The translations under genes and the position numbers were made by a program. Shown one piece after another: positions 36,009 through 48,150 of a stretch of 64,000 nt of DNA. Numbering within the stretch: position 1 is the first letter of the stretch; each line of letters starts with the position of its first letter. The notes under the pieces were generated by a model, which saw only the letters and a list, made by a program, of their open reading frames with translations, was not told the origin of the DNA and did no database searches. Origin of the DNA: Amorphophallus konjac (Eukaryota; Streptophyta; Magnoliopsida; Alismatales; Araceae); NCBI GenBank assembly GCA_022559845.1, contig JAHNEJ010003545.1, positions 558,001 through 622,000 on the forward strand, in the 5' to 3' direction.

Positions 36009-36722
36009 GAAGTGGTATCGAAGCTTTGGTTGTTTAAGTCTTAAGTTCTTGTTCATAAGTATAGGTTACCCTAAGTAATAGGTCATATAATCTGTGTCAT
36101 TCCTTCTTGTCACCTGGTGAGATTGGGTGGTGTCTTGGGTTAAGTAATAAAACATGTACACGACTACGGTAGTGCGACGCATAAGGGTAATAAGATTATT
36201 AACTTTATAGTTATTTTGCAGGAGTCTAAGTCTCTTTTAAAATGAAAGCGAAAGGGTCCACGAGTCAGTTAAGGCCCGATTTTGTTAGAGGATGGCGAGT
36301 CCGTTGTAAGAAATTTCAAAGTAATAAAAAGGGAAGGAATAACTTGTAGCAAAAGAAGTTTTTTTATTGTCATAAATTAGGTCATCGGGCCGAGGAGTGC
36401 TAGAGGAAGCGTGTAGCATGTCTTCGATGCAGAAGTAAGGACCATAGGATGGTCGTTGCCCTATACTACCCCCACAAGCTAAAATTAAAGGTGAATTGGA
36501 ACCAGTTTTGAGGAGCCCCAACCTATTATCAACGAAGGAATTATAGGAGGCATCGTATCCCTCATTCTTAACCATAGTTAGTTCTTTTCTTTCCATAGAT
36601 TTATGATTAACATGTTATTTAGAAATGACAATAGATGTGGGCAATCTTAGTTAAATTATTTGACAAATATATATTTATATATCGGTGAATTTGGGGACCA
36701 AATTTCTTAAAGTGGGAGAGGG
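36009..36722 (+). mobile_element. Array internal region 3
   Basis: 714 bp. The primer site at 36013 reads TGGTATCGAAGC. The polypurine tract at 36709-36722 reads AAAGTGGGAGAGGG. The micro-ORF is broken. Confidence 0.88.
36242..36546 (+). pseudogene. Zinc-knuckle micro-ORF, internal 3, broken
   Basis: The same ATG context as the other units opens the frame, but TAG replaces a codon in the CTTGTAGCAAAAG stretch. A second TAG replaces Trp54, and a 1-nt loss occurs near 36452. Cys43 is retained (TATTGTCATAAA). The Trp54 stop is shared with internal 5. Confidence 0.72.
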
Positions 36723-39700
36723 TGTAACACCCTGTCAATTAATAAAAGATAAAAATAAAAATAAAATATATAATGAAACGAAAATTTAGGGAAAAGAAAT
36801 ATATGAAAAACATGTTTTGAATTAAGTTATAAAATTGCTTAAATTATTTAGTCTAGTGCGAATAAACAAAAATGAACAAAAGAAAAGAAAAACAAATTTA
36901 TAAAAATTGAGATGGATAATTGATTTGAGACCCAAGGTAAAAGTAAGGCCGATCTCCTAAAAAGGTTTAAATAGTTATTTTTTTTAGTTAACTTGTCCTC
37001 TAATGACTTCAACGATTTTTCGTAGTTAAACTACACTATAATAATTAATTATTTTGAAAGTGGCCAAACTATATAAATAAGAAGGAATGATTATTTTACT
37101 ACTACAACCATATAAGAAATTTAATATTTTGAGACACAATCAATTTTTCACGACCATCCGAATTTAACTTAATTACATTAATAGAATTTCACCTTAGGCC
37201 AAATTTTGACTAATTTATAAAAATATGAAAAAATTATATTCTTGTAGAGGACAAAATGCTTAACAAAATCTATAACTTGCCCGACCCCAAAAGAAAATTA
37301 AATTAAGCCTGAATCAAAGGTTTTCAGGTAAAACTCGGAGTTTTGTGTAGATCAACCTTAATCCACCAAATTCGAACTCAATTCGATCCTAATTGGCTTA
37401 ATCCTATCCAAAATCATAGGCCCATGATAGAAGCTCATTTCCCCTTAATTTATCTGCATAAACCCTAACCCTAGCCGTCGGATTACAAAGGATAAAGTCG
37501 TTTGAATCGATCGCCCGAGAATATCACGTAAAGGCATCTTCTATTCAATCCCCAAGCCCACACACGACTCCTCCTTTGACCCTAACCTTATAAATCGACG
37601 CCTAATACTCCCGAGAACTCCATTCGGCCGTAGCAGCCGTCGGTGTGCGAAATCGAGAGTGTGGGACGACGAGAAAAGCGTGTGTTTTACGTTAGGGTTC
37701 CAGCGGCATCTTCTTTCTTTCAATGCATCTAGGGTAGGTTTCTCTCGGGCCAAACTTTAATTAAAGCATGTTATATTGTTCGTCTCTGTGTCCTCTTTCC
37801 AATGATACTAAATTGCCCAATTTTCGTTCTCTATATTGATCGAATTAGTTGTTTAAATCTAAGGTATGTCGAGGTTTTATTGTCTCCACTTCATGTCTGT
37901 TTATGGGAGGTTACTCTCGGGCTAAACCTTAATTAAAGCATGTCATATTGTGCATCTTTTTGTCCTCTTTCCATTGATATCATTTTGCACAATTTTTACA
38001 TGTCTTATTGCTCGATTCATGCATTTTTTCCACGGTGTGTTGGGGTTCATCGTCGAGTGGGCTCGGGTCTAAAATGTGGTACCATAGTAACCGCGTTATG
38101 AGACCGCGGCTGCTGACAAACTACCTTCTGGCGGTCATTTTCAAAATTTAAAATTTTGTGATTTTGAACGCGTCAAGTGCACGGACACGTCCTTTTATAT
38201 GCGTCCTTCCGAGGGTGCGTCTTCCTTAAACGTAAATTAATTCATTTTAATATTTTTCGGTGTTAATTAATGATCACGTCCAGTTACATGGACGCCTTCT
38301 TTAGGAGCGTCTTCCCTCGTGGACGCCTTTATGCTTTATTTTCAACTTATATATATATTATTCTTATGATCGCAGTTTATTGTTGACCGCTTGATCATGA
38401 TATCGGCTCATGTGAAACTACGTTCTGACCTTGTTCTAGCACAAATCTCAAGTTGTTTTCCGGCATATTATGCTCCATTGTTCCCTGGTCCCAGCATGTC
38501 GTCAGGGTTAATAACGTTAAATAACCCACTATTAATTAGGGCTCATGAAATCATTCATCTAAGATTAGTTATTTTCTTAATTGTTCCTCCATGATTATCA
38601 TCTTCTTGTCATCCTATGAATGGAAAGAGTAGAACAACATGTCTATTAATTGTTAAATTCAAAAATTTGTTTATGCCATTCATCGATTATTGTTCATTAC
38701 TTGCTAGCTTAGTTGGATTATTTGAGGGTCATGCCGGCCCGAGGGTATTGACTTACCGTTACACTCATTTTTTGCATATTTTTGAGCCCTTAATTCTTAG
38801 ACATAGAATGCCTCTCCGTCGGATATTCCTTCTGTCGAACTAGGTGTTCATGTTCTGAGGCCTCCATAAGACTCCGCAGACGTGGGATTCCCACTAGGAT
38901 GTCGAGCAGGTTGTACCACCAAATCCTGAACCAATTGGAGTTTACTTTGGGTGGAACAAGGCTCTGTCCAAGTTCTGCCAAAATTCTGCCAGATTTCTGG
39001 ACGCGGCTCTACCGTGACCGCTTCTCTATAGTAGCGGTCGTTCCTCAACCGCGTTATCTTCAACTTGTGTGACCGGCCTTAGAGGCGTCCTGCGTCCCTG
39101 ACGCCTTCTTTTAAAGATGTCAGCCATGACTGATGTGTTCTTTCATCACCGGGCTCAATCTAGCCGGCTTCTGCCCAAACCGCATGGCCGCGGTTCTCCT
39201 GAGACTGCCTCTTCCTAGTAGCGGTCTAGTCTTAACCGCATCTTCAATGTTTCAAAATTTTTAATTTTCATGGTTTTTGCATGTTAAACCAATATAGCCT
39301 CTTCAAGCTATTGTATCTCAAGATTATGATCATTTGTTGGGTCTATTTGTGAATTCCATCCATTCCATGTCCTTTTTAAAGTCATTTTTCTTAAATGACC
39401 TTTCCACTCGATTAATAAGCTTATTTTTTGGAAATCTCAAGAAATCCATATTCCCACACGTATCGCCTTGGCTACATAGCTTGACCTTGGAACTCTTCGC
39501 CATTAAATACTGTGGATGTCTAGATTTCGTGGGATCTCTGATCCAACCCTCAATGCCAACCCACCATAGGGGCCCGGTCTGGTCCTGGCGAGAGTACCCG
39601 AAAAGTACTAGTGCCCCTGGGAGTTTTAATGACATGGGGAGGCATTACTCCGAAGTACTAGCTAGCGTGTGAGTCTACGACATTCCACATTCTTGTGAAA

Positions 39701-40356
39701 CTTTGATATACATGCGTGAATTTCGTGAAATTACTTGCTTGATGTGACTTGACTTGACTTGATAAATGGCCATACACATGAAAGTTCTAGTTACTTGCTC
39801 TTGATATCTCGACTTGCATTATCTCAATTCCATTTAATTGTCAATTTTCTCCAGTTCATACTGTTTACTTAGTCTGCTTTATTTGTGTTTACACATCGTT
39901 CATTCATATTTATGAAATGGTTAACTACTTAAATTCTACCTAGTGATAGAGTGTAAATCCTATTGAGCTTCTCGCTCACTCCCTACTTTAACATTTTTTA
40001 GGTAATTCGGTGATCGACGCATATGAAATTGGGAACGGGCCAGTGCGATCAAGTGAACCTGGAGCTTAGAGTCATGAGTCTTCTTTTCTTTATTTGCTTG
40101 AGTCTGGTTAGTGTAGTGAGTCATGTTGATTTCTTTTTTCTTTGTTTCTTTTACTGAGTCTATTATTGTAAATCGAATCAAATTTGTAATTTAAATTCTC
40201 GATCGACATCAATAAAATTATTATTTTTGTCAAATTATGGCCTATTCGTATCATTTGTGTTATTCTTATGTGTCAATTTTCTACTCTGATTGACATGACT
40301 ATTTTGCTGCCACGTTTTGAGCATGCCTTCCGCTGCTATCAGTTTGGGATGTGACA
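36723..40356 (+). mobile_element. Array LTR4
   Basis: 3634 bp, starting TGTAACACCCTG and ending GGGATGTGACA. TATAAA is at 37589-37594. Its 3' quarter carries variants shared with the end of LTR1 (ATTTTGCTGCCACG, TTTTGAGC). GCGGT words lie at 38070-38140 and 39000-39250. Confidence 0.92.
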
Positions 40357-41073
40357 GAAGTGGTATCAAAGCTTTCGTTGTTTAAGTCTTAAGTTCTTGT
40401 TCATAAGTATAGGTTACTATAAGTAATATGTCGTATAATCCGTGTCATCCCTTCTTGTCACCTGGTGAGATTGGGTGGTGTCTTGGGTTAGGTAATAAAA
40501 TATGTACAAGACTACGGTAGTGCGACGCGTAAGGGTAATAAGACTATTAACTTTATAGTTCTTTTGCAGGAGTCTAAGCCTCTTTTGAAATGAAAGCGAA
40601 AGGGTCCACGAGTAAGTTAAGGCCCGATTTTATTAGAGGATGGCGAGTCCATCGTAAAGAATTTCAAAGTAATAAAAAGGGAAGGAATAACTTGTCGCAA
40701 AAGAAGTGTTTTTATTGTCATAAATTAGGTCATCGGGCCGAGGAGTGCAGGAGGAAGCGTGGAGCGTGTCTTCTATGCGGAAGTAAGGACCATATGATGG
40801 TTGGTTGCCTTAAACTACCCCCATAAGCTAAAACTAAAGGTGAATTGGAACCAGTTTTGAGGAGCCCCAACCTATTATCGACGAAGGAATTATAGGAGGT
40901 ATCGTATCCCTCATTCTTAACCATAGTTAGTCCTTTTCTTTAAATAGATTTATGATTAACATGTTATTTTGAAATGACAATAGATGAGGGCAATCTTTGT
41001 TAAATTATTTGACAAAAATATATATTTATACATTGGTGAATTTGGAAGCCAATTTTCTTAAAGTGGGGGAGGG
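40357..41073 (+). mobile_element. Array internal region 4
   Basis: 717 bp. The primer site at 40361 reads TGGTATCAAAGC, as in internal 1. The ORF is at 40590 and the polypurine tract at 41060-41073. Confidence 0.9.
40590..40826 (+). CDS. Zinc-knuckle micro-ORF, internal 4
   Basis: 78 codons with both knuckles complete: CFYCHKLGHRAEEC at 40-53 and CLLCGSKDHMMVGC at 60-73. It is shorter than unit 2 because a stop (TAA 40824-40826) replaces a codon just after the second knuckle, so only the variable tail is lost. Trp54 is Arg here. This is the only one of the five copies with two intact metal-binding sets, and a useful reference for the ancestral protein. Expression is not shown by sequence. 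Confidence 0.68.
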   Translation: MKAKGSTSKLRPDFIRGWRVHRKEFQSNKKGRNNLSQKKCFYCHKLGHRAEECRRKRGACLLCGSKDHMMVGCLKLPP

Positions 41074-44000
41074 TGTAACACCCCAGTTAATTAATAAAGG
41101 ATAAAAATTAAAAATAAAATATATAATGAAATAAAAATTGAGGGAAAAGAAAAATATGAAAAACATGCTATGAATTAAGCTATAAAATTGCTAAATTATT
41201 TAGTCTAGTGCGAATAAATAAAAATGAACAAAAGAAAAGAAAAACAAATTTATAAAAATTGAGATGAATAATTGATTTGAGACCCGGCATAAAAGTAAGG
41301 TTGATCTACTGAAAAGGATAAAATAGTTATTTTCTTAGTTAACTTGTCATCTAAGCACTTCAACGATTTTACTTAGTTAAACGACACTATAATAATTAAT
41401 TATTTTGAAAGTGGCCAAACTATATAAATAATAAGGAATAATTATTTTACTACGACGACCATATAAGACAATTAATATTTTAAGACACAATCATTTTTTC
41501 ACGACCATCTGAATATAACTTAATTACATTAACAGAATTTCACCCTTAGGCCAAATTTTGACTAATTTTTAAAAATATGAAAAATTTATATTCTTGTAGA
41601 GGATGGAATGCTTAACAAAATTTGTAATTGGGCCGACCCCAAAAGAAAATTTAATTAAGCCCAAATCAAAGGTTTTCAGGTAAAAGTCGGACTTTTGGGT
41701 AGATCAACCTTAATCCACCAAATTCGAACTCAATTCGATCCCTAAAGGGCAAAATCCAGTCCCAAATCGTAGGCCCATGATAGAAGCTCATTTCCCCTCA
41801 ATTTCTCTACATAAACCTTAACCCTCGCCGCCGGATTTCGAAGGATAAGCTCGTTTGAATCGATCGCCCATGAATATCACGCAGATGCATCTTCTCTTCA
41901 ATCCCCGTAGCCTACTCACGACTCCTCCTTTGACCCTAACCGTATCAGCCGACACCTAATACTCCCGGGAACTCCACTTGGCCGTAGCAGCCGCTGGTGT
42001 GCGAGATCGAGAGTGTGGGACGGCGAGAAAAGCGTGGGTTTTGCATTAGGGTTCTAGCGGCATCTTCTTCCTTTCAACGCATCTAAGGAAGGTTTCTCTC
42101 GGGCCAAACTTTAATTAAATCAAGCTAGATTGTTCGTCTCTGTGTCCTCTTTCCAATTATATTAAATTGCCCAATTTTCGTTCTCTATACTGATGGAATT
42201 AGTCGTTTAAATCTAAGGTATGTCGAGGTTTTGTTATCTCCACTGCATGTCTGTTTATGGTAGGTTACTCTCGTGCTAAACCTTAATTAAAGCATCTCAT
42301 ATTGTGCATCTTTTTGTCCTCTTTCTATTGATATCATTTTACACAATTTTTACTTGTCTTATTGCTCGATTCGTGCATTTTTTCCATGGTGTGTCGGAGT
42401 TCATCGTCGGGTGGGCTTAGGTCTAAAACGCGGTACCACAGTAACCGCATTATGAGACCGCAGTTGCTGACAAACCGCCTTCTGGTGGTCATTTTCAAAA
42501 TTGAAATTTTTGCGATTTTGAACGTGCCAAGTGCATGGACGCATCCTTTTATATGTGTCCTTCCGAGGGGACGTCTTCCTTAAACGTAAATTAATTAATT
42601 TTAATATTTTTGGTGTTAATTAATGAACACTCCAATTACATGGATGCCTTCTTTTGGACCGTCTTCCATCGCGGACGCCTTTACGTTTTATTTTCAATAT
42701 ATATATTATTCTTATGACCGCAGTTTATTGTTGACCGCTTTATCATGATAGCGGCTCCTGTGAAACCGTGTTCTGACCCTGTTCCAGCAAAAATCTCAAG
42801 TTGTTTTTCGGCATATTATGCTCCATTGTTCCCTAGTCCCAACATGTTGTAAGGGCTAATAACGTTAAATAAGACACTATTAATTAGGGCTCAGGAAATC
42901 ATTCATCTAAGATTAGTTATTTTCATAATTGTTCCTTCATGATTATCATCTTCTTGTCATCCTATGAATGGAAAGAGAGTAGAACAACATGTCTATTAAT
43001 TGTTAAATTCTTGAATTTGTTTCTGCCATTCATCGATTATTGTTCATTACTTGCTAGCTTAGTTGGATTGTTTGAGGGTAATGCCACCCCGGTGGTATTG
43101 ACTTACCGTTACACTCATTTTTCACATATTTTTAAGCCCATAATTCTTAGACATAAAAGGTCTCTCCGTCGGATATTCCTTCCGCCGGACTAGATGTTCA
43201 TGTTCTGAGGCCTCCGTAAGACTCCGCGGGCCTGGGATTCTCACTAGGATGCCGAGCAGGTTGTACCACCAAATCCTGAACCCATTGGAAGTTTACTTTG
43301 GGTGGAACAAGGCTCTATCCAAGTTCTGCCAAATTTTTGCCAGATTTCTGGACGCGGATCTACCGTGACCGCTTCTCTATAGTTGCGGCCGTTCCTCAAC
43401 CGCGTTATCTTGAACTTGTGTGACCGACCTTAGAGGCGTCCTAGGTCCCAGAAGCCTTCTTTGAAAGATGTGAGCTATGACTGACGCGTTCTTTCATCAC
43501 CCAGCTCGATCTAGCTGGCTTCGGCCCAAACCGCATGGCCGCGGTTCTCCTGAGACCGCCTCTTCCTAGTAGCGGTCTAGTCTTAACCGCGTCTTCAGTG
43601 TTTCAAAAATTCTAATTTTCGTGGTTTTTGCATGTTAAACCAATATAGCCTTTTCAGGCTATTGTACCTCGAGATTATGATCTTTTGTTGGGTCTATTTG
43701 TGAATTCCATCCATTCTATATCCTTCTAAAAGTCATTTTTATTAAATGACCTTTCCTCTCGATTAATAAGCTTATTGTTTAGAAATCTCAAGAAATCCAT
43801 ATTCCTACACGTATCGCCTTGGCTACATAGCTTGACCTTGGAACTCTTGGCCATTAAATACTGTGGATGTCAAGATTTCGTAGGATCTCTGATCCAACCC
43901 TCAATGCCAACGCACCATAGGGGCCCGGTCTGGTCCTGGGCAGAGCGCCCGAAAAGTACTAGTGCCCATGGGAGTTTTAATGACATGGGGAGACATTCCC

Positions 44001-44708
44001 CCGAAGTACTAGCGAGCGTGTGAGTCTACGACATTCCACATTCTCGTGAAACTTTGATATACATGCATGAATTTCGTGAAAGTACTTACTTGACGTGACT
44101 TGACTTGACTTAATAAATGACCATTCACATGAAAGTTCTAGTTACTTGCTCTTGATATCTTGACTTGCATTATCTCAATTCCATTTAATTGTCAATTTTC
44201 TCCTGTTCATACTGTTTACTTAGTCCGCTTTATTTGTGTTTACACATCGTTCATTCATATTTATGAAATGGTAAATTACTTAAATTCTATCTTGTGATAG
44301 AGCGTAAATCCTATTGAGCTTCTCGCTCACTCCCTACTTTACCATTTTTTAGGTAATTCGATGATCAACGCATATGAAATTGGGAATGGGCCAGTGCGAT
44401 CAAGTGAACCTGGAGCTTAGAGTCCTAAGTCTTCTTTTCTTTATTTGCTTGAGTCTAGTTAGTGTAGTGAGTCATGTTCATTTCCTTTTTCTTTGTTTCT
44501 TTTACTGTGTCTATTATTGTAAATCAAATCAAATTTGTAATTTAAATTCTCGATCGACATCAATAAAATTATTATTTTTGTCAAATTATGGCCTATTCGT
44601 ATCATTTGTGTTATTCTCATGTGTCGATTTTTCTACTCTGATTGACATGACTATTTCGTTGCCATGTTCCGAGCATGCCTTCTGTTTCTATCAATTCGGG
44701 GAGTGACA
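41074..44708 (+). mobile_element. Array LTR5
   Basis: 3635 bp, TGTAACACCCC to GGAGTGACA. It is very like LTR2 by shared variants, including the lost TATA box (CGTATCAGCC, 41940-41949) and CTGCATGTCTG. GCGGT words are at 42428-42500 and 43360-43600. The block shared with the Tat-like element is at 43209-43267. Confidence 0.92.
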
Positions 44709-45425
44709 GAAGTGGTATTAGAGCATTGGTTGTTTAAGTCCTAGGCTCTTGTTCATAAGTATAGGTTACCCTAAGTACTAGGTCATATAATCTGTGTCAT
44801 CCCTGCTTGTCACCTGGTGAGATTGGGTGGTGTCTTGGGTTAAGTAATAAAATATGTTCAAGACTACGGTAGTGTGACGCGTAAGGGTAATAAGATTATT
44901 AACCTTATAGTTATTTTACCGGAGTCTAAGCCTCTTTTGAAATGAAAGCGAAAGGGTCCATGAGTAAGTTAAGGCCCGGTTTTGTTCGAGGATGGCGAGT
45001 CCGTCGTAAGGAATTTCAAAGTAATAAAAAGGGAAGGAATAACCTGTCGGAAAAGAAGTGTTTTTATTGTCATAAATTAGGTCATCGGGCCGAGGAGTGC
45101 TAGAGGAAGCATGGAGCGTGTCTTCGATGCGGAAGTAAGGACCAGAGGATGGCTGGTTGCCCTAACCTACCCCCGCTAGCTAAAATTAAAGGTGAATTGG
45201 AATCAATTTTGAGGAGCCCCAACCTATTATCGACGAAGGAATTATAGGAGGTATCGTATCCCTCATTCTTAACCATAGTTAGTTCTTTTCTTTCCATACA
45301 TTTATGATTAACATGTTATTTTGAAATGACAATAGAGGAGGGCAATCTTAGTTAAATTATTTGTTAAAAATATATATTTATATATCGATGAATTTGGGGA
45401 CCAAATTCCTTAAAGTGGGGGAGTG
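44709..45425 (+). mobile_element. Array internal region 5
   Basis: 717 bp. The primer site at 44713 reads TGGTATTAGAGC. The polypurine tract at 45412-45425 ends GAGTG. AAGTCCTAGG is shared with internal 2. The splice-like CAG upstream of the ORF is changed to CCG. Confidence 0.88.
44942..45247 (+). pseudogene. Zinc-knuckle micro-ORF, internal 5, one premature stop
   Basis: Full 102-codon frame including the stop at 45245-45247, interrupted only by TAG at 45101-45103 in place of Trp54. Both knuckles are otherwise intact (TGT at Cys43). The product would end just after the first knuckle. Confidence 0.75.
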
Positions 45426-47580
45426 TGCAACACCCCAGTCAAATAATAAAGGATAAAAATTAAAAATAAAATATATAATGAAATGAAAAATGAGGGAAAA
45501 GAAATATATGAAAAACATGTTGTGAATTAAGTTATAAAATTACTTGAATTATTTAGTCTCGTGCGAATAAATAAAAATGAACAAAAGAAAAGAAAAACAA
45601 ATTTACAAAAATTGGAATGAATAATTGAGTTGAGACCCCTAAAAGTAATGACGATCTACTGAAAAGGTTAAAATAGTTATTTTCTTTGTTAACTTGTCAT
45701 CTAATGACTTCAACGATTTTCTTAGTTAAACGACACTATAATAATTAATTATTTTGAAAGTGACCAAACTTTATAAATAAGAAGGAATACTTATTTTACT
45801 ATGACGACCATACAATAAATTTAATATTTTGAGACACAATCATTTTTTCACGACCATCCGAATTTAACTTAATTAAATTAATGGAATTTAACCCTTAGGA
45901 AATTTTTTGACTAATTTATAAAAATATGAAAAAATTATATTCTTGTAGAGGACGGAATGATTAACAAAATTTGTAACGGGGCCGACCCCAAAAGAAAATT
46001 TAATTAAGCCCGAGTCAAAGGTTTTTAGGTAAAACTCAGAGTTTTGGGTAGATCGACCTTAATTCACCAAATTCAAACTCAATTTGATCCCTAATGGGCT
46101 CAATCCTGTCCCAAATTATAGGCCCATGAGAGAAGCTCATTTCCCCTCAATTTCTCTGCATAAACCCTAACCCGAGCCCCCGGATTTCGAAGGATAAGCT
46201 CGTTTGAATCAGTCACCCGTGAATATCCTACGGAGGCATCTTCCCTTCGATCCCCTAGCCCACACATGAGTCCTCCTTCGACCCTAACCCTATAAATTGA
46301 CGCCTAATACTCTCGAGAACTCCATTTCGACGTAGCAGGCGCCGGTGTGCGAGATCGAGAGTGTGGGACGGCGAGAAAAGCATGATTTTACATTAGGGTT
46401 CCAGCGGCGTCTTCTTCCTTTCAACGCATCTAAGGCAGGTTTCTCTCAAGCCAAGCTTTAATTAAAGCAAGCTAGATTGTTCGTATCTGTGTCCTCTTTC
46501 CAATGGTACTAAATTGCCCAATTTTCGTTCTTCATACTGATCGAATTAGTCATTTAAATATAAGGTATGTCGAGGTTTTGTTGTCTCCACTTCATGTATG
46601 TTTATGGTAGGTTACTCTCGGGATAAACCTTAATAAAAGCATGCCATATTGTGCATCTTTTTGTCATCTTTCCATTGATATCATTTTGCACAATTTTTAC
46701 TTGTCTTATTGCTCGATTCATGCGTTTTTTCCACGGTGTACCGAGGTTCGTCGTCGGGCGGGCTCGGGTCTAAAACGCGGTACCACAGTAACCGCGTCAT
46801 GAGACCGCGGTTACGGACAAACCACCTTCTGGCGGTCGTTTTCAAAATTTAAATTTTTGTGATTTTGAACGCGTCAAGTGCATGGACGCGTCCTTTTATA
46901 TGCGTCCTTCCGAGGGGACGTCTTCATTAATCGTAATTTAATTCATTTTAATATTTTTCGGTGTTAATTAATGATCACGTCCAGTTACATGGATGCCTTT
47001 TTTAGGTGCCTCTTCCATCGTGGACGCCTTTATGCTTTATTTTCAAAATATATATATATTATTCTTTTGACCGTAGTTTATTGTTGACTGCTTTATCATG
47101 ATAGCGGCTCATGTGAAAGCGTGTTCTGACCCTGTTCCAGCAAAAATCTCAAGTTATTTTCTGGCATATTATGCTCCATTGTTCCCTGGTCCCAACATGT
47201 CATCAGGGTTAATAACGTTAAATAACCCACTGCTAATTAGGGCTCATGAAATCATTCATCTAAGATTAGTTATTTTCATAATTATTCCTCCATGATTATC
47301 ATCTTCTTATCATCCTATGAATGGAAAGAGAGTAGAACAACATGTCTATTAATTGTTAAATTTGTAAATTTGTTTCTGCCATTCATCGATTATTGTTCAT
47401 TACATGTTAGCTTAGTAGGTTTGTTTGAGGGTCATGCCGCCCCGGTGGTATTGACTTACCGTTACACTCGTTTTCCGCATATTTTTAAGAGCTTAATTCT
47501 TGGACATAGAATGCGTCTCCGTCGGATATTCCTTCCATCGGACTAAGTGTTCATGTTCTGAGTCCTCCGTAAGACTCCGC
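45426..47580 (+). mobile_element. Array LTR6, cut by the Tat-like insertion
   Basis: The first 2155 bp of the last LTR, beginning TGCAACACCCC. TATAAA is at 46291-46296. It shares with LTR1 AGTCTCGT, GGAGGCATCTTCCCTTCG and CTTCATGTATG. It stops within GTAAGACTCCGC, where other copies continue GGGCCTGGGA, and the missing third should lie beyond the window. Confidence 0.9.
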
Positions 47581-48142
47581 TGTTGACACCCGTTTTATGC
47601 CTACAAGTTGAGTCCTTTTCTTATCCCCTTGATAATGTCCCGAGTTATCCATTACTTTGAGGTATTTCCTTGATGGTCTTTTGAGTATATCTATTCATTA
47701 CCAAGCTTCTTACTCCCTGGACGGGGTTTGTTTGGAGTCAGTTTTCCCTTGGCGTGCATCCTGATTATAGCGGTTCTCTCTAGACCGCTATCACCTGGTA
47801 GCGGTCCGATGAGGACCGCTTCTATCCTATGACCCATTCCTTTGGGGCTGACCCGGTCAAACCTTATCCTCGCGCATGGTAGCGGTTTTAACCCGACCGT
47901 TTCTATTGGTAGCGGTCGTGCGATAGACCGCGTTCTCCACCCAGGCCCAGTTCCGTTGGAAGCTCCGTTTTCTTCGCCCCGGGGGTATCTTAGGACTCTA
48001 TCTTTGAGAGAGTTACGGCCCCAGACGGGTGGTGGACTCACTTGGACGATTATTCTTCGATTTTTCATGAGTTTATCCTTTGGGAAAACTCTGGAATTCG
48101 CCCCGGGGAACCCCAACTCGACCTAGGGTTTCTAAGGGATCG

Positions 48143-48150
48143 ATATATAA
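48143..48150 (+). promoter_or_regulatory. Candidate TATA box of the Tat-like LTR
   Basis: ATATATAA in a GC-richer stretch, followed by GGGTTGGCTTC. This is the only clear TATA-like site in the segment. Confidence 0.45.

Larger units (their letters stand above)
14334..47580 (+). mobile_element. Tandem array of a long-LTR, gene-poor Ty3-like retrotransposon (six LTRs, five internals)
   Basis: LTR starts (TGTAACACCCC or close variants) lie at 14334, 28024, 32383, 36723, 41074 and 45426. Spacing of the last five is 4359, 4340, 4351 and 4352 bp. Each LTR is about 3.63 kb, starts TG and ends TGTGACA or close to it. Each of the five internals (714-717 bp) has a Met-tRNA primer site at one end and AAAGTGGGGGAGGG at the other. 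The architecture resembles LARD or TR-GAG derivatives, and the LTR ends and primer site look chromovirus-like. LTR1 is split by a Tekay-type element and LTR6 is truncated by a Tat-like one. Confidence 0.9.

Noticed and set aside
16195..47546. An 84-residue hydrophobic ORF (MIIIFLSS...) conserved in all six array LTRs
   Set aside because: The LTRs are recent copies of each other, so an open frame is kept by descent alone. It has no recognisable domain, varies in length (75 to 160 codons) and lies upstream in noncoding LTR sequence.
14334..47580. Array as an assembly artefact
   Set aside because: Each unit has private substitutions and small indels, and two LTRs are split or cut by different insertions, so the units are distinct. 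Copy number still needs long reads.
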